Below, in pieces: positions 1-8,840 of a stretch of 64,000 bases of DNA. Every line of letters begins with the position of its first letter. Position 1 is the stretch's first letter. The notes beneath the pieces are model-generated. The model ran no database searches. It saw only the letters and a program-made list of their open reading frames with translations, and was not told the origin of the DNA. This DNA comes from Longitalea arenae (GTDB lineage: Bacteria > Bacteroidota > Bacteroidia > Chitinophagales > Chitinophagaceae): the NCBI RefSeq assembly GCF_016924755.1, contig NZ_JAFFJX010000014.1:62001-126000 (forward strand), read 5' to 3'. Made by a program: the position numbers and the translations under genes.

Positions 1-83
1 TGGTCATTACGATGATCACTGTAAGTTTCCAGGCTATAAAAGCCGCACTGGCCAATCCGGTGAAAAGTTTGCGTACTGAATAA
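1..83 (+). CDS. ABC transporter permease, C-terminal fragment (partial)
   Basis: The open frame from base 3 to the TAA at 81-83 encodes 26 residues; its start lies outside the window. The ending AIKAALANPVKSLRTE is what I know from Bacteroidota MacB/FtsX-type ABC permeases, whose last membrane helix is followed by a short cytoplasmic tail of this form. The visible part includes the end of a hydrophobic helix (VITMITVSF). The identification rests on this tail alone, so the transported substrate cannot be given. Confidence 0.6.
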   Translation, partial: VITMITVSFQAIKAALANPVKSLRTE

Positions 84-93
84 CCGGCTACAT

Positions 94-125
94 AAAAAAG
101 CCCTTCCGGGCTGCACCGGGAGGGC
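94..125 (-). terminator. Rho-independent terminator of the acetyltransferase gene
   Basis: A GC-rich hairpin pairs GCCCTTCCGGG (100-110) with CCGGGAGGGC (116-125), allowing one T-G pair. On the minus strand it is followed by a run of T (complement of 94-99). It lies about 50 bases after the stop of the minus-strand gene at 178-1905 and just past the plus-strand permease stop, so it may act in both directions. Confidence 0.7.
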
Positions 126-177
126 CTGATGTATAACTTTATCGTACCTGCGACGTTTATCGGCGCCACGATCCGTT

Positions 178-1905
178 TTATTCCTGTTGGAAGCCAACCG
201 CTTCCAGCGCCAGGTTAAACACCTGATCATTCGAAATAAGCACTTGGCCCCTGCCTTCTTTCACAACAGCAGCTATTACACTGTATAAAAAGAACTGCAA
301 ATGATTTTTGCCTGCGGCATGGCAATAAAGATTTTTGAGTTCAATGGCATTACTATTAGCGGCCTCATTATTTTCATCGGCCTTGGGGAAAGTGAACCAG
401 GCACATGTTAATAAGCGATCGTTTTCGACCCAGGTAAAACAATGCTGACCGGTCTCCAACCGAAACATCGCATTGGCCACAAAATCCCATCTGGTTATGC
501 CGGTCCCTTTTTCAGCCCTGAATTGCAGCAAATGATCGAGATTGTCTTTTTCCAATGCTATTGTTGCCCCTGGCATCAATTCGTTGGCTGGTATTACATA
601 ACGCCTGGCAACAGCTTCTTTTTGTAAGCCTTTGCCCATCTTTTTTATTAGCGCCCTAATACTTAGGTGCCGGAGCCGGTAAAAAAATTTCCTGTATGTA
701 AGTTCAGCCGTCATGGGCCTTATGCCTGCCGCAAGGAGGCGGGTATGGATATATTTACGTACACGCTTTTTTATTTGATATAACGGATCGTTGCTGACCA
801 TCAATTCATGCACTTCATCATGCTGGTTAGCCAGCTTGTCTTTATAAGAATCATAACCTGGTGTAAGATCAAAATACTGCCTCTTTTCTTCATGTAACTT
901 CTTCGCTAAAAATGAAAAGTGTAAAAGACCCGGTGAATAGGCCCTGGCTTCAAAGGGTGAATGACAGCTGAACCCTGACAGGTACACCCACTCATTACCT
1001 GATACACCAACGACCCCCGCAAATGTTTTTCCGTTCACTTTTAATATGGTTACATGCAGTAATTGCCGGCGGAACAATTCCAGCAGTAATTCCTTCCTGG
1101 CCGGGTCGTCCCTGAAGTGGTGCTTGTTAAACAAAGCGCTAAACCGGAAATCATACAAAATGGCCAGTTCATCCAATATAGTTTTAAAACTGGCTATATC
1201 CGTGATGCACTCGAGCTGTACCTCACCCAATCTTTTCAGGCGGTTTAACTTGTTCCTGAACTGCCTGCTCTTTAATAATTTGGCATGATCTGGCTGATCC
1301 AAATTTATCAATGGCCGCGTATAGGTCTGCAGGGTGCCATACCGGCGCCAGATTTTATCGTTCTTCAGCCAATGCAGGGGAGTGCCCGGAGGTAAATATC
1401 TGAAAGTGATGGGGTGGCCCGGAAACATTTTCAGGAGTTTGGCAAGCGCATCCTTTATGAACGATTCACCATAAGCAGGTACTGCCAACCAGGACTGGTA
1501 TTCAGCATCATAATGCCCTGCACCTGTGATCCTTTTCCCTTTTTTCGGCCGGTCTCCTGGCTGCGTATCCAATAAAGCCATTGGTAATACCCCAGCAAGT
1601 TGTCCATTTTCTACGGCTATTACCAGTACAGGAAGATGTTTGTTGCAATAGACCTGATACCAGGCTGTAATGTAAGGCCTGCCCTGAAATACAGTAGCCC
1701 AGGTACAGGTTTCAAAAAGCGCATCCAGACTTTTCTGAAATTCCGGTTTCTGTAATAATTCAATGACTGCAGAACCGGTAAGTAACTCAATGGTGTAGGT
1801 ATTTTTAAAGTGGGTGTCTGGTACATCAGCAACCGTTGATGTAGGAAGTAATGCTGGTATTTGATCTTCACGCAGTTCGTTTTGGGAATCCATAGCTACT
1901 TGCAT
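178..1905 (-). CDS. CelD/BcsL-like GNAT acetyltransferase, two-domain
   Basis: A 575-residue soluble protein. The N-terminal two thirds match the CelD/BcsL (Acetyltransf_6, FemAB-like GNAT) pattern: a segment with RQFRNKLNRLKRLG near residue 220, YDFRFSALFNKHHF near 255, and FYDLTPGYDSYKDKLA near 345, where the family carries its acyl-CoA-binding core. Residues from about 430 to the end look like a second, shorter GNAT-like half, so the protein is longer than the usual 350-400 residues. Family members are found in polysaccharide and cell-surface gene clusters and are presumed to acylate carbohydrates or peptides. No polysaccharide operon is visible here. Start ATG at 1905, with a second in-frame ATG four codons later. 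The substrate is unknown. Confidence 0.7.
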   Translation of the reverse strand: MQVAMDSQNELREDQIPALLPTSTVADVPDTHFKNTYTIELLTGSAVIELLQKPEFQKSLDALFETCTWATVFQGRPYITAWYQVYCNKHLPVLVIAVENGQLAGVLPMALLDTQPGDRPKKGKRITGAGHYDAEYQSWLAVPAYGESFIKDALAKLLKMFPGHPITFRYLPPGTPLHWLKNDKIWRRYGTLQTYTRPLINLDQPDHAKLLKSRQFRNKLNRLKRLGEVQLECITDIASFKTILDELAILYDFRFSALFNKHHFRDDPARKELLLELFRRQLLHVTILKVNGKTFAGVVGVSGNEWVYLSGFSCHSPFEARAYSPGLLHFSFLAKKLHEEKRQYFDLTPGYDSYKDKLANQHDEVHELMVSNDPLYQIKKRVRKYIHTRLLAAGIRPMTAELTYRKFFYRLRHLSIRALIKKMGKGLQKEAVARRYVIPANELMPGATIALEKDNLDHLLQFRAEKGTGITRWDFVANAMFRLETGQHCFTWVENDRLLTCAWFTFPKADENNEAANSNAIELKNLYCHAAGKNHLQFFLYSVIAAVVKEGRGQVLISNDQVFNLALEAVGFQQE

Positions 1906-2361
1906 CGTTAGTTATTTTCTGTTGGGGGAATTATAGTTGAATTTGTCCTGGTTAATTTGTTCAGCCTGTTGCCAAACGTATCGTACGATGATCACTGTTA
2001 GTATACGTTCAAACCTCACGCTTGCTTTAAACATAGCCAGTCATAGTATTATCCGGTAATACTACCAATGATCAATTAAATGGATGGGATTAACACAGAA
2101 AGATACCTGGTACCGCCGGCATTCATTAAGATATTTGACTATTACCTAGAGGGGTAATTATAATTGGTTTATAAATTACTCCTTTTTTCCAAGTTGCCCA
2201 AAATCTTTTGATTGACAAGCCCAAAAGATTGTCATTGATCAATTTTGGCATGAAGGAAGTCAGCGGTTTTGCAGAAAAACGCAGCAATAAATTCGCATAT
2301 TCTTTAATATGAGCAGGAAGCAGTCCGTCTTTGCAGACCCGGTGTGGCGGCTTTTTGAATG
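1906..2361. other. Intergenic region, no supported gene
   Basis: No convincing gene. A minus-strand open frame at 2126-2380 (84 codons) can only begin at TTG inside the end of the next gene, and I recognise nothing in it. There is a perfect 9-bp inverted repeat, AATCTTTTG (2202-2210) with CAAAAGATT (2222-2230), which could be a weak transcript end for the minus-strand gene at 2362-2604 but has no T run. Bases 1984-1998 repeat bases 8-22 exactly. Confidence 0.5.
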
Positions 2362-2604
2362 TTAGTTTTGCTCTACCCAAACTTCGATCTCAACATTGTA
2401 GCCTATATCGAAGTATTTGACTACTTTTTTTCTAACATCGGTAGTAACAGCACCCGCATCCCCGGCTATGGGAAGGATCTCAAAATAATGGTCGTGTGTA
2501 ATTACGACTTTATACAAAATTTCGGAGTACAGAAGGTGACGATGAATAAACCTGATCTTATCACCCGGATTTACTTTTTGAGTGGAAGTAAGGGTTTTCC
2601 ACAT
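2362..2604 (-). CDS. Small hypothetical protein (80 aa)
   Basis: The ATG-initiated frame encodes 80 residues with a plausible soluble composition and alternating hydrophobic pattern (GDKIRFIHRHLLYSE, then VVITHDHYFEILPIAGD). It has no signal peptide and no membrane helix. I do not recognise the family. It lies alone between the acetyltransferase and the sugar dehydrogenase, with an A/T-rich leader. It is listed because its composition resembles a real small beta-rich protein and no better gene overlaps it; a chance open frame is possible. Confidence 0.45.
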   Translation of the reverse strand: MWKTLTSTQKVNPGDKIRFIHRHLLYSEILYKVVITHDHYFEILPIAGDAGAVTTDVRKKVVKYFDIGYNVEIEVWVEQN

Positions 2605-2771
2605 GGTAAATAGGATTTGGATTTTTGCCTAAACGTACAATTGATCCCGAAAAATAAATACTTAAAATTTATTAAGCAATTTTTTCAGGGATATTCCTTG
2701 TTCCGGGCCTGGCCGTAGCTGGTTGATAGTAGTTATTCGAACGCACACGTACTTTTACTGAACTATAATGC

Positions 2772-2807
2772 AATAAGTCCGAAAGCAAATATGCATTCGG
2801 ACTTATT
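2772..2807 (-). terminator. Hairpin after the PQQ sugar dehydrogenase
   Basis: A perfect 12-bp inverted repeat, AATAAGTCCGAA (2772-2783) and TTCGGACTTATT (2796-2807), with a 12-base loop. It begins 19 bases after the stop of the minus-strand gene at 2827-4266. The T run is weak, so it may act as a 3'-end stabiliser as well as a terminator. Confidence 0.6.
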
Positions 2808-2826
2808 GACTATTCAACATCACAGA

Positions 2827-4266
2827 TCAATAACCTGTAGTATCATTGCCATTGTTGGTACCGTCATCATCATCATTACCATAATCATCTTTCCCTCTTA
2901 CCTGAACTATCTTATACAGTTTACCGGTATTACCCGATGGGCCCAGCATAGAAGAAACGGTGAGATAGATCTCTCCTTCATTGTCCTGGCCAAAACCTCT
3001 CAGGTAGTAACCGATATCACCGGGATGACTCTTTAACGAAACTTCCTCATAAGGCCATGAACTTCCGGCAGGGGTGGCTGCAAAAAGTTCCCCATTAGGC
3101 GTTGTGGGTGTTTGCGAAAAAGTTCCGAAAATATATTTGCCATGCCAGCCGTGGATCGAATGGCCGCGATACACATGACCGCCGATAACGGTAGTAGCCC
3201 TGCCACCAGCCGGATTTTGCCAGTTGTTAAGTTCTATTACCGGATCGATCAAAGGATTTCCCAGATTATCAAGGGTGGGACAAGACGGCAAGACCTGCAG
3301 TGCATTGGCTGCATTAAAACAATGCCTGCCCTCTTTTACATTCCAGCCATAATTGCCACCTTTCCTCACTACACTTATTTCTTCCCACAGCAACTGACCG
3401 GCATCACCTGCAATTAAGCGGTGGCCAGCGCCCATATCGAAGGAAAAGCGGTAGGGATTACGAAAACCAAATGCATAAATTTCATCTCTTCCTGCCTGGT
3501 TTACAAATGGGTTATCGGCAGGAATGCCATATGGTTCACCTGCATTGACATCGATACGCAATATATTGCCGAAGAGATTTGCCTCATTGTCCTGGCCGTT
3601 GCCGCCCCTGTTTACCGGATACCAATCCTCTACATGACCAACAGCAGTATCGTTCGCTCCGCCCCCGTCACCAATCGAAATGTATAGGTATCCATCGGGA
3701 CCAAAAGCCAGGGTGCCGCCATTGTGATTGAACTGGGGATCATCCCATTCCAATAACACTCTTTCCGTGCTCAGGTCGGCTCTTTTTTCGTCACAGTTTG
3801 CCCTGAACTCTGAAATACGGCTTAGATTGTTCCATGGAACGCCCGGAGCAGGCCCGCCGGCCCGGGGCGGAAGTTGATAATACACATAAAAACGGCAGTT
3901 ATTTCTATAGTCGGGGTGAAAGGCCAAACCTAACAGACCACGTTCGTCGAAAGCAGGATTTAATGGCACTAACCTGCTGCTGATATCCATAAAGGGCGTT
4001 GATACTTTATTACCATCGTTATCAATTCGCCAGATCTTTCCTATCTGGTCAACTACATACAGGTTTTGACTGCCACGTACAGAAACCAGTTGAATGGGAG
4101 ACACGAAACCATCTGCAATGAGTTTTATATCAACAGCCCTGTTCTTTTTGGGTACATCGATCTTCTTACAACCCGGTATAATAAGCATACTTATAGATAC
4201 CATAAAAAATGATACTGCAAATGCGCTCATGAAACCGCTGGGTTTGTCAGGTAGTTTAACTTTCAT
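2827..4266 (-). CDS. PQQ-dependent sugar dehydrogenase, lipoprotein
   Basis: A 479-residue protein of the glucose/sorbosone dehydrogenase family (soluble GDH-like six-bladed beta-propeller). A lipoprotein signal with a hydrophobic stretch and lipobox LIIPGC puts the lipidated cysteine at residue 33. Family motifs include GLLGLAFHPDY, which carries the catalytic histidine region, FNHNGGTLAFGPDGYLYISIGDGG-like blade sequence, and FGFRNPYRFSFD. The C-terminus is a low-complexity Asp/Asn/Gly tail (DDYGNDDDDGTNNGNDTTGY), which could bind calcium or be a linker. The enzyme would oxidise an aldose at the outer surface or in the periplasm. The substrate is unknown, and no PQQ biosynthesis genes lie in the window. 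Confidence 0.85.
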   Translation of the reverse strand: MKVKLPDKPSGFMSAFAVSFFMVSISMLIIPGCKKIDVPKKNRAVDIKLIADGFVSPIQLVSVRGSQNLYVVDQIGKIWRIDNDGNKVSTPFMDISSRLVPLNPAFDERGLLGLAFHPDYRNNCRFYVYYQLPPRAGGPAPGVPWNNLSRISEFRANCDEKRADLSTERVLLEWDDPQFNHNGGTLAFGPDGYLYISIGDGGGANDTAVGHVEDWYPVNRGGNGQDNEANLFGNILRIDVNAGEPYGIPADNPFVNQAGRDEIYAFGFRNPYRFSFDMGAGHRLIAGDAGQLLWEEISVVRKGGNYGWNVKEGRHCFNAANALQVLPSCPTLDNLGNPLIDPVIELNNWQNPAGGRATTVIGGHVYRGHSIHGWHGKYIFGTFSQTPTTPNGELFAATPAGSSWPYEEVSLKSHPGDIGYYLRGFGQDNEGEIYLTVSSMLGPSGNTGKLYKIVQVRGKDDYGNDDDDGTNNGNDTTGY

Positions 4267-4729
4267 AACAAATCAATTTTGGTAAATGAATAATACAATT
4301 TTGCCAACAGAACATAGGTCTCTGGATCATTCTTTCTTTGTGATCTTACCTGGGGGATATTGCAATAACACTTTGGTACGACTGGTAAAAAATTGTGCAA
4401 TTAAAACCTCAAACTGTACTTCGTAATCAAGCAGGATACTAAAGGGAAGGGAATAACTAAAATAGACAATGTTGAATAATAGCGGTCATATCAATTAGTA
4501 TGCAAACTTTATTCCTTGTAGTAACATTGTATGCCGCAGCCATCGGGGCTGCGACACAGGTCAACAATTCCGGCAGCAGCACGTTCAGATCTGGCTAAAA
4601 ACAGTACCTTTAATACTATTGCATGTTTAGTGAATAGGAATTAAGGCAGCTTAGCAGCGGGGCGGCGCCCGGCGCCTGCTGGAACAGCATCTTAAATAAA
4701 CGAACAACTTATAATATAAATACAACCGC
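4267..4729. other. Divergent intergenic region
   Basis: 463 bases separate the divergent sugar dehydrogenase and histidine kinase genes, so promoters for both should lie here. A small hairpin, CGCAGCC/GGCTGCG, is near 4535-4553, and a GC-rich patch is near 4655-4680. A 32-codon frame starting at base 4500 looks signal-peptide-like but is too short to support. Nothing else is recognisable. Confidence 0.5.
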
Positions 4730-6577
4730 ATGCCTACTAATGCATCGCACACGGGTAACCAGCTGATACAGGATAATGAAGCAAAATTCTTTCTGGCCTC
4801 AGTTATAGATACGCTGCAGGATTCTGTTGTAACTGTAAACCTGGATGGTATGGTCACAAGCTGGAACAAGGGTGCTGAGCGATTGTATGGTTATCCCGCC
4901 AAAGAGATCATAGGGCGATCTTTAGGTATGGTCACCTTTGCGGATGACTTTAGCGATCTTCTGAAAAAAATTGAAAGTATCAGGCAGGGAAAACAAGTGG
5001 CATTATACGATACCGTAAGGATCCATAAAGACGGTCAACATATTCATCTTGAGATAACGTTATCGCCTGTTAAAAATGACAAAGGAGCCGTTATTGGCGT
5101 TTCTACTGTTGCCCGCGACATAACCGAGCTTCGTAAGGCCCAGGAGGCACTGGCTGGTTCTGAAAGCAGGCTAAGGGCGATCGTGGAAGCAGCAGTGGAC
5201 TTTGCCATTATCACCCTCAACGAACAGGGAGATATCATTGATTGGAACAGTGGTGCAGAGATCATGTTCGGTTACCTGAAAAACGAAGTGATCGGCAGTC
5301 ACACGAGGATCATCTATACGGCTGAGGACCGGCAGGGAAAAATTCCGGAACTTGAAATTGAGGCGGTAAAAACGACCGGTCGCTCCATTGACGAACGCTG
5401 GCACTTACATAAAGATGGGACCCGCTTCTTTATGAGCGGTGTCATGACGCCTATACATCAGGGCGACATAAAAGGATATGTAAAAGTAGGCCGCAATATT
5501 ACCGATCGCAAGTTAACGGAAGAAGCGTTGATGCTCTCCGAACAGCGGAAAAGCCTTGCGATGAAATCTGCCGAAATGGGTGAATGGGAATGGGAACGGG
5601 AAAGCGACAAAATCAAATTAAGTGACCAGGTAGCTTTGCTGATAGGATTACCCGGCCGACAGCTTTCTGTAGCGCCCGATGCCCTGCTCGAATATATCTA
5701 TCCCGGCGATGAGCAGTTGGTGCAGGAACAGTTACAAAATGCATTCAACGGCCTGAATATTTTCAATACAGAATGCCGGATCATCAGAGCCGACAACCAA
5801 CAGGTGAAATGGGTAAATATATATGGGCGGGTCCTGTCTCACACCGATAACCAGGCGACTAAAATGATCGGCGTCATTTATGATATCACCCCGCGAAAAA
5901 TTCTCGAAAAGCAAAAAGATGATTTTATAAGTCTGGCCAGTCATGAACTTAAAACACCACTCACCGCCATAAAAACGTATAGCGAACTGCTTCATGAGAA
6001 CTTCGAAACTTTCAACGAAAGTGAAAATGCGCTTTTACTTGGTAAATTAAATGGCCAGGTTGAACGGCTTGTGAAGCTGATCCAAAACCTGCTCGACTCC
6101 AGTAACCTTTCCGAGGGCCGGATGAAATTATATTCCCAAACCTTTGATCTGAATGCCCTGGTTGAAGAACAACTGGAAACACTCAGATCAATTTCGCCTG
6201 ACCATCGTCTCATTTGGAACCCGGGAATAATCTCACTCGTTCACGCAGACCGCGAACGCATCGCCCAGGTATTGACGAACTTCGTTTCCAACGCTGTAAA
6301 GTACTCGCCCAACCATACTGAAATTATTATTTCCACCGAGGACAAGCAAGATAAAGCGATGCTTAGTGTGAAAGATCAGGGCATAGGTATCCCTGCCGAA
6401 GCCCGGCAATTCATTTTTGACCGCTATTACCGCGGTGAACACGGGCCCGAGGCGAAAGGTTTTGGCCTGGGATTATATATCTCTGCAGAGATCATTAAAC
6501 AACATAATGGCACAATAGGGGTATCATCGGAACCCGAACAAGGTTCTACCTTTTATTTTATGTTGCCATATAGCTGA
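4730..6577 (+). CDS. Sensor histidine kinase with three PAS domains
   Basis: 615 residues. Three PAS domains follow one another, roughly at residues 14-135, 140-260 and 268-388. The first two have the WNxGAE motif and end in the PAC-type sequences VARDITELRKA and VGRNITDRKL. HisKA follows, with the phosphoacceptor H405 in SHELKTPLTAIKTYSELL. HATPase_c has the N box NFVSNAVKYSPN, G1 box DQGIGIP and G2 box GFGLGLYIS. There is no signal peptide or membrane helix, so this is a cytoplasmic sensor. It has no receiver domain and no response regulator beside it, making it an orphan kinase. The signal is unknown. Confidence 0.93.
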   Translation: MPTNASHTGNQLIQDNEAKFFLASVIDTLQDSVVTVNLDGMVTSWNKGAERLYGYPAKEIIGRSLGMVTFADDFSDLLKKIESIRQGKQVALYDTVRIHKDGQHIHLEITLSPVKNDKGAVIGVSTVARDITELRKAQEALAGSESRLRAIVEAAVDFAIITLNEQGDIIDWNSGAEIMFGYLKNEVIGSHTRIIYTAEDRQGKIPELEIEAVKTTGRSIDERWHLHKDGTRFFMSGVMTPIHQGDIKGYVKVGRNITDRKLTEEALMLSEQRKSLAMKSAEMGEWEWERESDKIKLSDQVALLIGLPGRQLSVAPDALLEYIYPGDEQLVQEQLQNAFNGLNIFNTECRIIRADNQQVKWVNIYGRVLSHTDNQATKMIGVIYDITPRKILEKQKDDFISLASHELKTPLTAIKTYSELLHENFETFNESENALLLGKLNGQVERLVKLIQNLLDSSNLSEGRMKLYSQTFDLNALVEEQLETLRSISPDHRLIWNPGIISLVHADRERIAQVLTNFVSNAVKYSPNHTEIIISTEDKQDKAMLSVKDQGIGIPAEARQFIFDRYYRGEHGPEAKGFGLGLYISAEIIKQHNGTIGVSSEPEQGSTFYFMLPYS

Positions 6578-6609
6578 TGGTTAATAAGATCAATTTGATG
6601 GATCTGCTT

Positions 6610-7008
6610 TTATTGTTCATTCATTACATCCAGGATGGTAAATGTTTTTTCACCGCCCGGCACCCGCCATTTTACCTGTTGGCCTTTTTTAAAACCTATA
6701 AGCGCCGTACCGATAGGGGCCATCACCGAAACCCTGCCCTCCTTAATATTGGCTTTATCAGGTGTTACCAGCTTAAACTGCAAAATATCGTCAGCCTCTT
6801 CCGCTTTTACGCGCACGGTAGAATTGATCCTGACAACATCGCCGGGAAAATCGTCTTTGTCTACCAACTTTGCTTTCTTCAATTCAGCCTGCAGGTCTGC
6901 AGCATTGCGTTGGTCAAAAGCCGTCTTTGCTTTTCCTCCATGCAGGTAAGCGATCAATAATTTGTAATCATCTGTTCTGAGCACCAGTTCATTATTTATC
7001 GTTAACAT
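6610..7008 (-). CDS. GreA/GreB-family (Rnk-like) transcript elongation factor
   Basis: 132 residues. The C-terminal half (about residue 50 on) is the GreA_GreB C-terminal FKBP-like domain, with VVRINSTVRVK, VMAPIGTALIGFKKGQQVKW and a final TILDV strand. The N-terminal part is short (about 45 residues), too short for the long coiled-coil finger of true GreA, so the architecture is Rnk/nucleoside diphosphate kinase regulator-like. Such proteins bind RNA polymerase near the secondary channel. Its first 17 bases overlap the end of the small membrane protein gene upstream, which argues for cotranscription. Confidence 0.85.
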   Translation of the reverse strand: MLTINNELVLRTDDYKLLIAYLHGGKAKTAFDQRNAADLQAELKKAKLVDKDDFPGDVVRINSTVRVKAEEADDILQFKLVTPDKANIKEGRVSVMAPIGTALIGFKKGQQVKWRVPGGEKTFTILDVMNEQ

Positions 7009-7267
7009 GATAATACTGTTTTATAGTGAAAGAATATTTTCGTTGCTTATGTTCAGCCACGCTTTTTATTTTAGGTACCTTCGGCCAGATCACATCCTTC
7101 TTTTGCCGGGTATTTACAATAACGAGCAAGAACAATGGCATTGTAATCAATAGAATAAAGTAAAGATCTGTATGAGTAGTATATGCTTCCCGGATCACAA
7201 TAACATTCACCAACACAATAAGCAGAAGCATCGTTCCTCTTAGCGAAAACGACCTCTTACGTATCAT
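6992..7267 (-). CDS. Small two-helix membrane protein
   Basis: 91 residues with two predicted membrane helices (about residues 10-26, TMLLLIVLVNVIVI, and 36-52, FILLITMPLFLLVIV) and a basic, Tyr/Lys-rich cytoplasmic tail. I do not recognise the family. The 3' end overlaps the start of the Gre-like gene by 17 bases in another frame, so the two are probably translated from one message. Start ATG at 7267. Confidence 0.6.
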   Translation of the reverse strand: MIRKRSFSLRGTMLLLIVLVNVIVIREAYTTHTDLYFILLITMPLFLLVIVNTRQKKDVIWPKVPKIKSVAEHKQRKYSFTIKQYYHVNDK

Positions 7268-7346
7268 GATATAACTCCTGTATGTTTAAAAACTGCCCAT
7301 TAATAAAAATGAACCAACCTGATTTCTGTCATCCCCTCTGTTTGTT

Positions 7347-7811
7347 TTATCGTGAACCGATCATCTTACAAAGTACTTTCTGCCAGTTTTCCGCAATCTT
7401 TTCCAACTGCTGCCGATCAGTTTCCCGGTCGGTATAACAATCATAAAATGGCAAAACGACCCTGTTGCTTTTATCCTTGAAGTCAAACTCCAGGGCTACT
7501 TTTTCCAGGAACTGGTCAATACTGCTATTTTTCAGCTCCTCATGATTTATATTCCGGTATGTTCTTGTAAGCGATATGGCATGAACTTTATTCAGATCAA
7601 TAACAAATGAACGCTTCAGCGCATCGCCGGTATCCAGCACGAACAAACAGTTCTTTATGCCGTCGAGTCCCACAATTGTATTACCAATGACAAGGTGACT
7701 GGTGAACGATAAATTCAAGCGCGATCCATGCTCACTGAGCTCCAGGTATTTGCTTTTCGCAAAGGCTGTTTTCAAATTGCTCATACTGATAAGAATTATA
7801 GTCAATGCCAT
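7347..7811 (-). CDS. Conserved hypothetical PH-like protein (154 aa)
   Basis: Unknown function. The body alternates short beta strands (VIGNTIVGLDGIKNCLFVLD, then KVALEFDFKD and VVLPFYDC) and ends in a helix (RQQLEKIAENWQKVLCKM), which suggests a PH-like fold. The layout of strands, an acidic FxF/LRF strand, a 'xxLYD/PFYD' strand and a terminal helix is shared with the protein at 31641-32147, so I take the two as distant paralogues. This copy has only a short hydrophobic N-terminus; an alternative start is the ATG at 7784. Which start is used is unclear. Confidence 0.6.
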   Translation of the reverse strand: MALTIILISMSNLKTAFAKSKYLELSEHGSRLNLSFTSHLVIGNTIVGLDGIKNCLFVLDTGDALKRSFVIDLNKVHAISLTRTYRNINHEELKNSSIDQFLEKVALEFDFKDKSNRVVLPFYDCYTDRETDRQQLEKIAENWQKVLCKMIGSR

Positions 7812-8197
7812 AGCTTATGGCCGCCCATTGTTTTTCTACAATGACAGTAAGCACAGGTATGCAATTGCCGTAAAAGCTAAATGGCTTAAAAATTACTTTG
7901 GGTAAAATCAAACAGCTTCCATTGTCTATAGAAGTATGTTATATCAGGCCTGGGGAATTAAGCCTGAGCCAGCGAGCTAAAGTCTTTGAAATTGGAAATG
8001 TAAAATAATCTGGTGCAGAAAGGATAGAATTCTGTGAAAGAGTCCAGGAATGAATTGGTTATATCGAGCACAAGGTGCTCGATAGCGTGACCAAAAACAA
8101 TATTTTGTGATAAACCTGGCATTGAAATAAAATTAGTAAAAACTTTACGCAATATAGCCAAGTAATAGTTAATTATTTACATCGGGGCTGTCAATCA
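7812..8197. other. Intergenic region with a perfect hairpin
   Basis: No supported gene; a 67-codon minus-strand frame (7958-8161) needs a TTG start and has no recognisable features. The striking element is a perfect 10-bp inverted repeat, TATCGAGCAC (8062-8071) and GTGCTCGATA (8075-8084), with a 3-base loop. It has no adjoining T run, so it looks more like an RNA structure or operator than a terminator. Confidence 0.5.
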
Positions 8198-8746
8198 TTA
8201 AAAAGTGATGCCGAACTGGAAGCCGATCGTTACGGATGCGGGCAGTTCGTTGCCAAACCGAACAGGAACAGGAAGCGCTACAAAATAACCGCAGTGCTGC
8301 CCCTTTTTCACGATCTTATTCAATACAGGAGTGAAACCATACCGGCCCGATGTTTCAAAAGCGGCCCGGGTTGCCAGCGTAAAACCTTTACCCAGCCCGA
8401 ACAAAGCGCCGGGATGAAAGAGAAAATTACTCATCTTATCGGTTCCGTTGGTGGCTCTTATAGTAGGTACAAATTCCATGGAAAAGCCAATTTTCGCACT
8501 CTTCCAGATATTAATACCGGTAGGCATTCCTACAACGTAGCCGCCATCAAAATTGTAATGCGGCACTTGTTCTTTAGCATAAGTGACCAGGGGATGAAGA
8601 ATGCCGACATACCCCGTGATCTTGGGATAGGCGGCAGGAGGCTGTTGTGCGGCCGTTCTAAGCATCAAGCCAGCAATGATCAGGCTTATCAATAAGATTG
8701 TCTTACCATTAAACGCAATAGATCCGGGCAATAAAAAATGTCTCAT
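8198..8746 (-). CDS. Secreted hypothetical protein, probable outer-membrane beta-barrel
   Basis: 182 residues. The N-terminus has a signal-like hydrophobic stretch (TILLISLIIAGLMLRTAAQ) about 15 residues in, after a longer than usual leader. The mature part is rich in Gly, aromatic and alternating hydrophobic residues and ends in GITF, a terminal phenylalanine typical of barrels inserted by BamA. The length would fit a small barrel. I do not recognise a named family. It may be cotranscribed with the ChrB/AraC gene 94 bases upstream on the same strand. Confidence 0.6.
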   Translation of the reverse strand: MRHFLLPGSIAFNGKTILLISLIIAGLMLRTAAQQPPAAYPKITGYVGILHPLVTYAKEQVPHYNFDGGYVVGMPTGINIWKSAKIGFSMEFVPTIRATNGTDKMSNFLFHPGALFGLGKGFTLATRAAFETSGRYGFTPVLNKIVKKGQHCGYFVALPVPVRFGNELPASVTIGFQFGITF

Positions 8747-8840
8747 TAGTTAGGCGTTTCGTTCATTTCCGATTGAACTGCAATGCTATCACTAAATAAT
8801 GGCGCAGGATAGAACAGAAATTACTGTCCTTGTACAAAAA

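Noticed and set aside
2126-2380. Minus-strand 84-codon frame
   Set aside because: It can only start at TTG inside the 3' end of the preceding gene, has no recognisable motif and spans an inverted repeat.
4500-4598. 32-codon plus-strand frame with a signal-peptide-like N-terminus
   Set aside because: Too short and without any other support; hydrophobic short frames arise by chance in A/T-rich DNA.
7958-8161. Minus-strand 67-codon frame
   Set aside because: TTG start, no motif, and it runs through the perfect hairpin at 8062-8084.
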